The notes under the pieces: generated by a model
What the model saw: the letters and a program-made list of their open reading frames with translations, nothing else
What the model was told of the DNA's origin: nothing
Database searches by the model: none
Made by a program: the position numbers and the translations under genes
NCBI GenBank assembly: GCA_964542055.1
Contig: CAZITB010000077.1
Coordinates: 1 to 14,255, forward strand
Direction: 5' to 3'
Length of the DNA stretch: 14,255 nucleotides
From: CAZITB01 sp964542055
Lineage (GTDB): Bacteria > Planctomycetota > Phycisphaerae > Sedimentisphaerales > CAMDDF01
In this document: positions 12,797-14,255 of the stretch, one piece after another
How positions within the stretch are numbered: position 1 is the stretch's first letter
Layout of the letters: the number at the start of each line of letters is the position of its first letter

Positions 12797-14255
12797 ATGT
12801 TTAAAAACATGAAACTTGGAACAAAATTGTTATTGTCATTTATGGTAGTGGCAACAATTACATTAGTATTGGGAATTGTTGGTTTTTATGGAGCGGTAAA
12901 AAGCGAGGAATCAGTTGGTGAAATTGGTCTCGTTCGGCTGCCCAGCGTGGACAGTATGCTTGAAATTGAAAGGCAAGCCGAAAATATTCGTGGAACACTT
13001 CGGACACTGACAATTGCTGGACTTTCTTTTGAACAGCGTGAACGTCAGTATAACAACCTTGCTATAGCGCGTGAAGAATACGGAAAGGCCTGGGATGTCT
13101 ATGAACCATTGCCACAGACTAAGGAAGAGGCAGAGATATGGAACCAGTTTGTGCCTGCGTGGAATTTGTGGCGAGAAGAAAACAGCAAAGCTATTGAGCT
13201 TTGCAAGAAGTTTGATCAGATTGGAATTCAAGACCCGATAGAACTGGCTCGCCGTCTTGAACAATTTACCAAAGACCACTATATTCTTGTAAATAATATT
13301 CGCAGCCTTTTGGAAAATTCATCAGCAACTTTCCAAGGCGGTGAAGACCATGCTACGTGTAATGCAGGTAAATATTTCCCAACATTTCAGACATCTAATA
13401 CTGAACTGGCAACGATTTTGAGAGAGTTTGAAGCCCCGCACAGACGCTTTCATGAAGCGGTTGCGAAAATTAAGAATCTGGTTGGCAACAGTCAGCAGGA
13501 TCAGGCACGTGAGGTTTTCCAGAGCGAAATGCTTCCATCAATGCAGGATGTGTTTGGTTCATTTGATTCAATGCTTGCAATGGCTAACAATGCCAGTGAT
13601 ATAATGGTTTCTGCACAGCAGCAAATATTAGGTCCGGTAAGGGATCGTCAAATTGCTGCGATGGAGTTGCTTGGCAAGATAGTTGATATCAACCGTGAAA
13701 TTGCCGTTGAAGAGGTTGAAAAAGCCCATTCGCAGGCAATTTTTATTGAAATGCTTTGTGTTATTTCTACAATTATAGGTGTTGTTCTTGCGATAGGATT
13801 GGGAATTCTTATTACAAGGGCAATTACCAAGCCAATTAACCGTATCATTGCTGGTTTGAATGAAGGTTCTGAGCAGGTTAGTTCTGCGGCTGGTCAGGTT
13901 TCTGCTGCATCACAATCACTGGCAGAAGGTGCTACAGAACAGGCAGCAGGTCTGGAAGAAACATCATCATCGCTGGAAGAAATGTCATCTATGACCAAGC
14001 AGAACGCTGATAATGCTCAGCAGGCCAATACTTTATCTGCTGAATCCAAGAGAGCAGCAGATAATGGAACAGAATCAATGACAAAGATGAGTAGTGCAAT
14101 CAATGATATTCAGAAAAGTTCAAGTGAAACCGCTAAGATCATCAAGGTTATTGACGAGATAGCATTCCAGACTAACTTGCTGGCACTTAATGCGGCAGTT
14201 GAAGCGGCACGTGCCGGTGAAGCCGGTAAGGGATTTGCTGTTGTGGCTGAAGAAG
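12797..14255 (+). CDS. Methyl-accepting chemotaxis protein 3 with CZB-like outer domain (partial)
   Basis: The first 486 residues of a receptor cut by the window end. TM1 is about 11-33 and TM2 about 314-340. The outer domain begins as a four-helix-bundle-like region (GFYGAV..., RLPSVDSMLEIERQAENIRG, AWNLWREENSKA; 29-145). Inside it, about 155-228, lies a segment with the zinc-ligand pattern of CZB domains: H161 (KDHYILVNN), C188 (HATCNAGKYF), H215 and H219 (PHRRFH). CZB domains bind zinc and are usually cytoplasmic; here the segment lies between the two membrane spans. The half-HAMP KPINRIIAGL leads into the signalling bundle, which reads to the tip and AVVAEE. AGGGAG precedes the start. The C-terminal tail is not in the window. 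Confidence 0.93.
   Translation, partial: MFKNMKLGTKLLLSFMVVATITLVLGIVGFYGAVKSEESVGEIGLVRLPSVDSMLEIERQAENIRGTLRTLTIAGLSFEQRERQYNNLAIAREEYGKAWDVYEPLPQTKEEAEIWNQFVPAWNLWREENSKAIELCKKFDQIGIQDPIELARRLEQFTKDHYILVNNIRSLLENSSATFQGGEDHATCNAGKYFPTFQTSNTELATILREFEAPHRRFHEAVAKIKNLVGNSQQDQAREVFQSEMLPSMQDVFGSFDSMLAMANNASDIMVSAQQQILGPVRDRQIAAMELLGKIVDINREIAVEEVEKAHSQAIFIEMLCVISTIIGVVLAIGLGILITRAITKPINRIIAGLNEGSEQVSSAAGQVSAASQSLAEGATEQAAGLEETSSSLEEMSSMTKQNADNAQQANTLSAESKRAADNGTESMTKMSSAINDIQKSSSETAKIIKVIDEIAFQTNLLALNAAVEAARAGEAGKGFAVVAEE

Overview
This window is a chemotaxis gene cluster from a motile bacterium with an AT-rich genome and Shine-Dalgarno leaders of the AGGAG type. The receptors have two membrane segments and large outer domains. 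Sequence alone does not fix the phylum. The style of the receptors and CheWs (half-HAMP junction, conserved cheW-mcp pairs) recalls Planctomycetota (Phycisphaerae) and former Deltaproteobacteria; this is an impression only.

Layout. Positions 1-5540 lie on the minus strand and read right to left: cheY, a 58-residue internally deleted CheY, cheX, an intrinsic terminator, then cheA, cheR, cheD and cheB (cut by the window start). A divergent intergenic region separates cheY from a plus-strand gene for an 81-residue stand-alone LuxR/GerE-type HTH protein. Positions 5880-14255 (plus strand) hold three cheW-mcp pairs. The first two end in a strong intrinsic terminator; the third receptor runs off the window.

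How it works together. The receptors, with three closely similar CheW adaptors, would control the kinase CheA. CheA phosphorylates CheY and CheB, CheR and CheB set receptor methylation, CheD deamidates receptors, and CheX dephosphorylates CheY-P. CheA appears to lack a P2 (CheY-docking) domain. The two complete receptors end in a FEEF tail that fits the CheR/CheB tether pentapeptide pattern. Receptor 3 carries a zinc-binding (CZB-like) His/Cys/His/His set in its outer domain.

Regulation. Sigma-28-like promoters (TAAA-N15-GCCGATAA type) can be seen before cheY, the HTH gene, cheW1, cheW2, cheW3 and cheA. The ones before cheA, cheW2 and cheW3 also share an upstream block (GTACTTTCCGAAGTT).

The two most unusual items are (i) a tandem pair of structured RNA elements with compensatory changes in the cheW2 leader, each ending in an intrinsic terminator, which resembles an undescribed tandem attenuator or riboswitch; and (ii) the mini-CheY, which has lost its phosphoacceptor region but keeps its reading frame and ribosome binding site.
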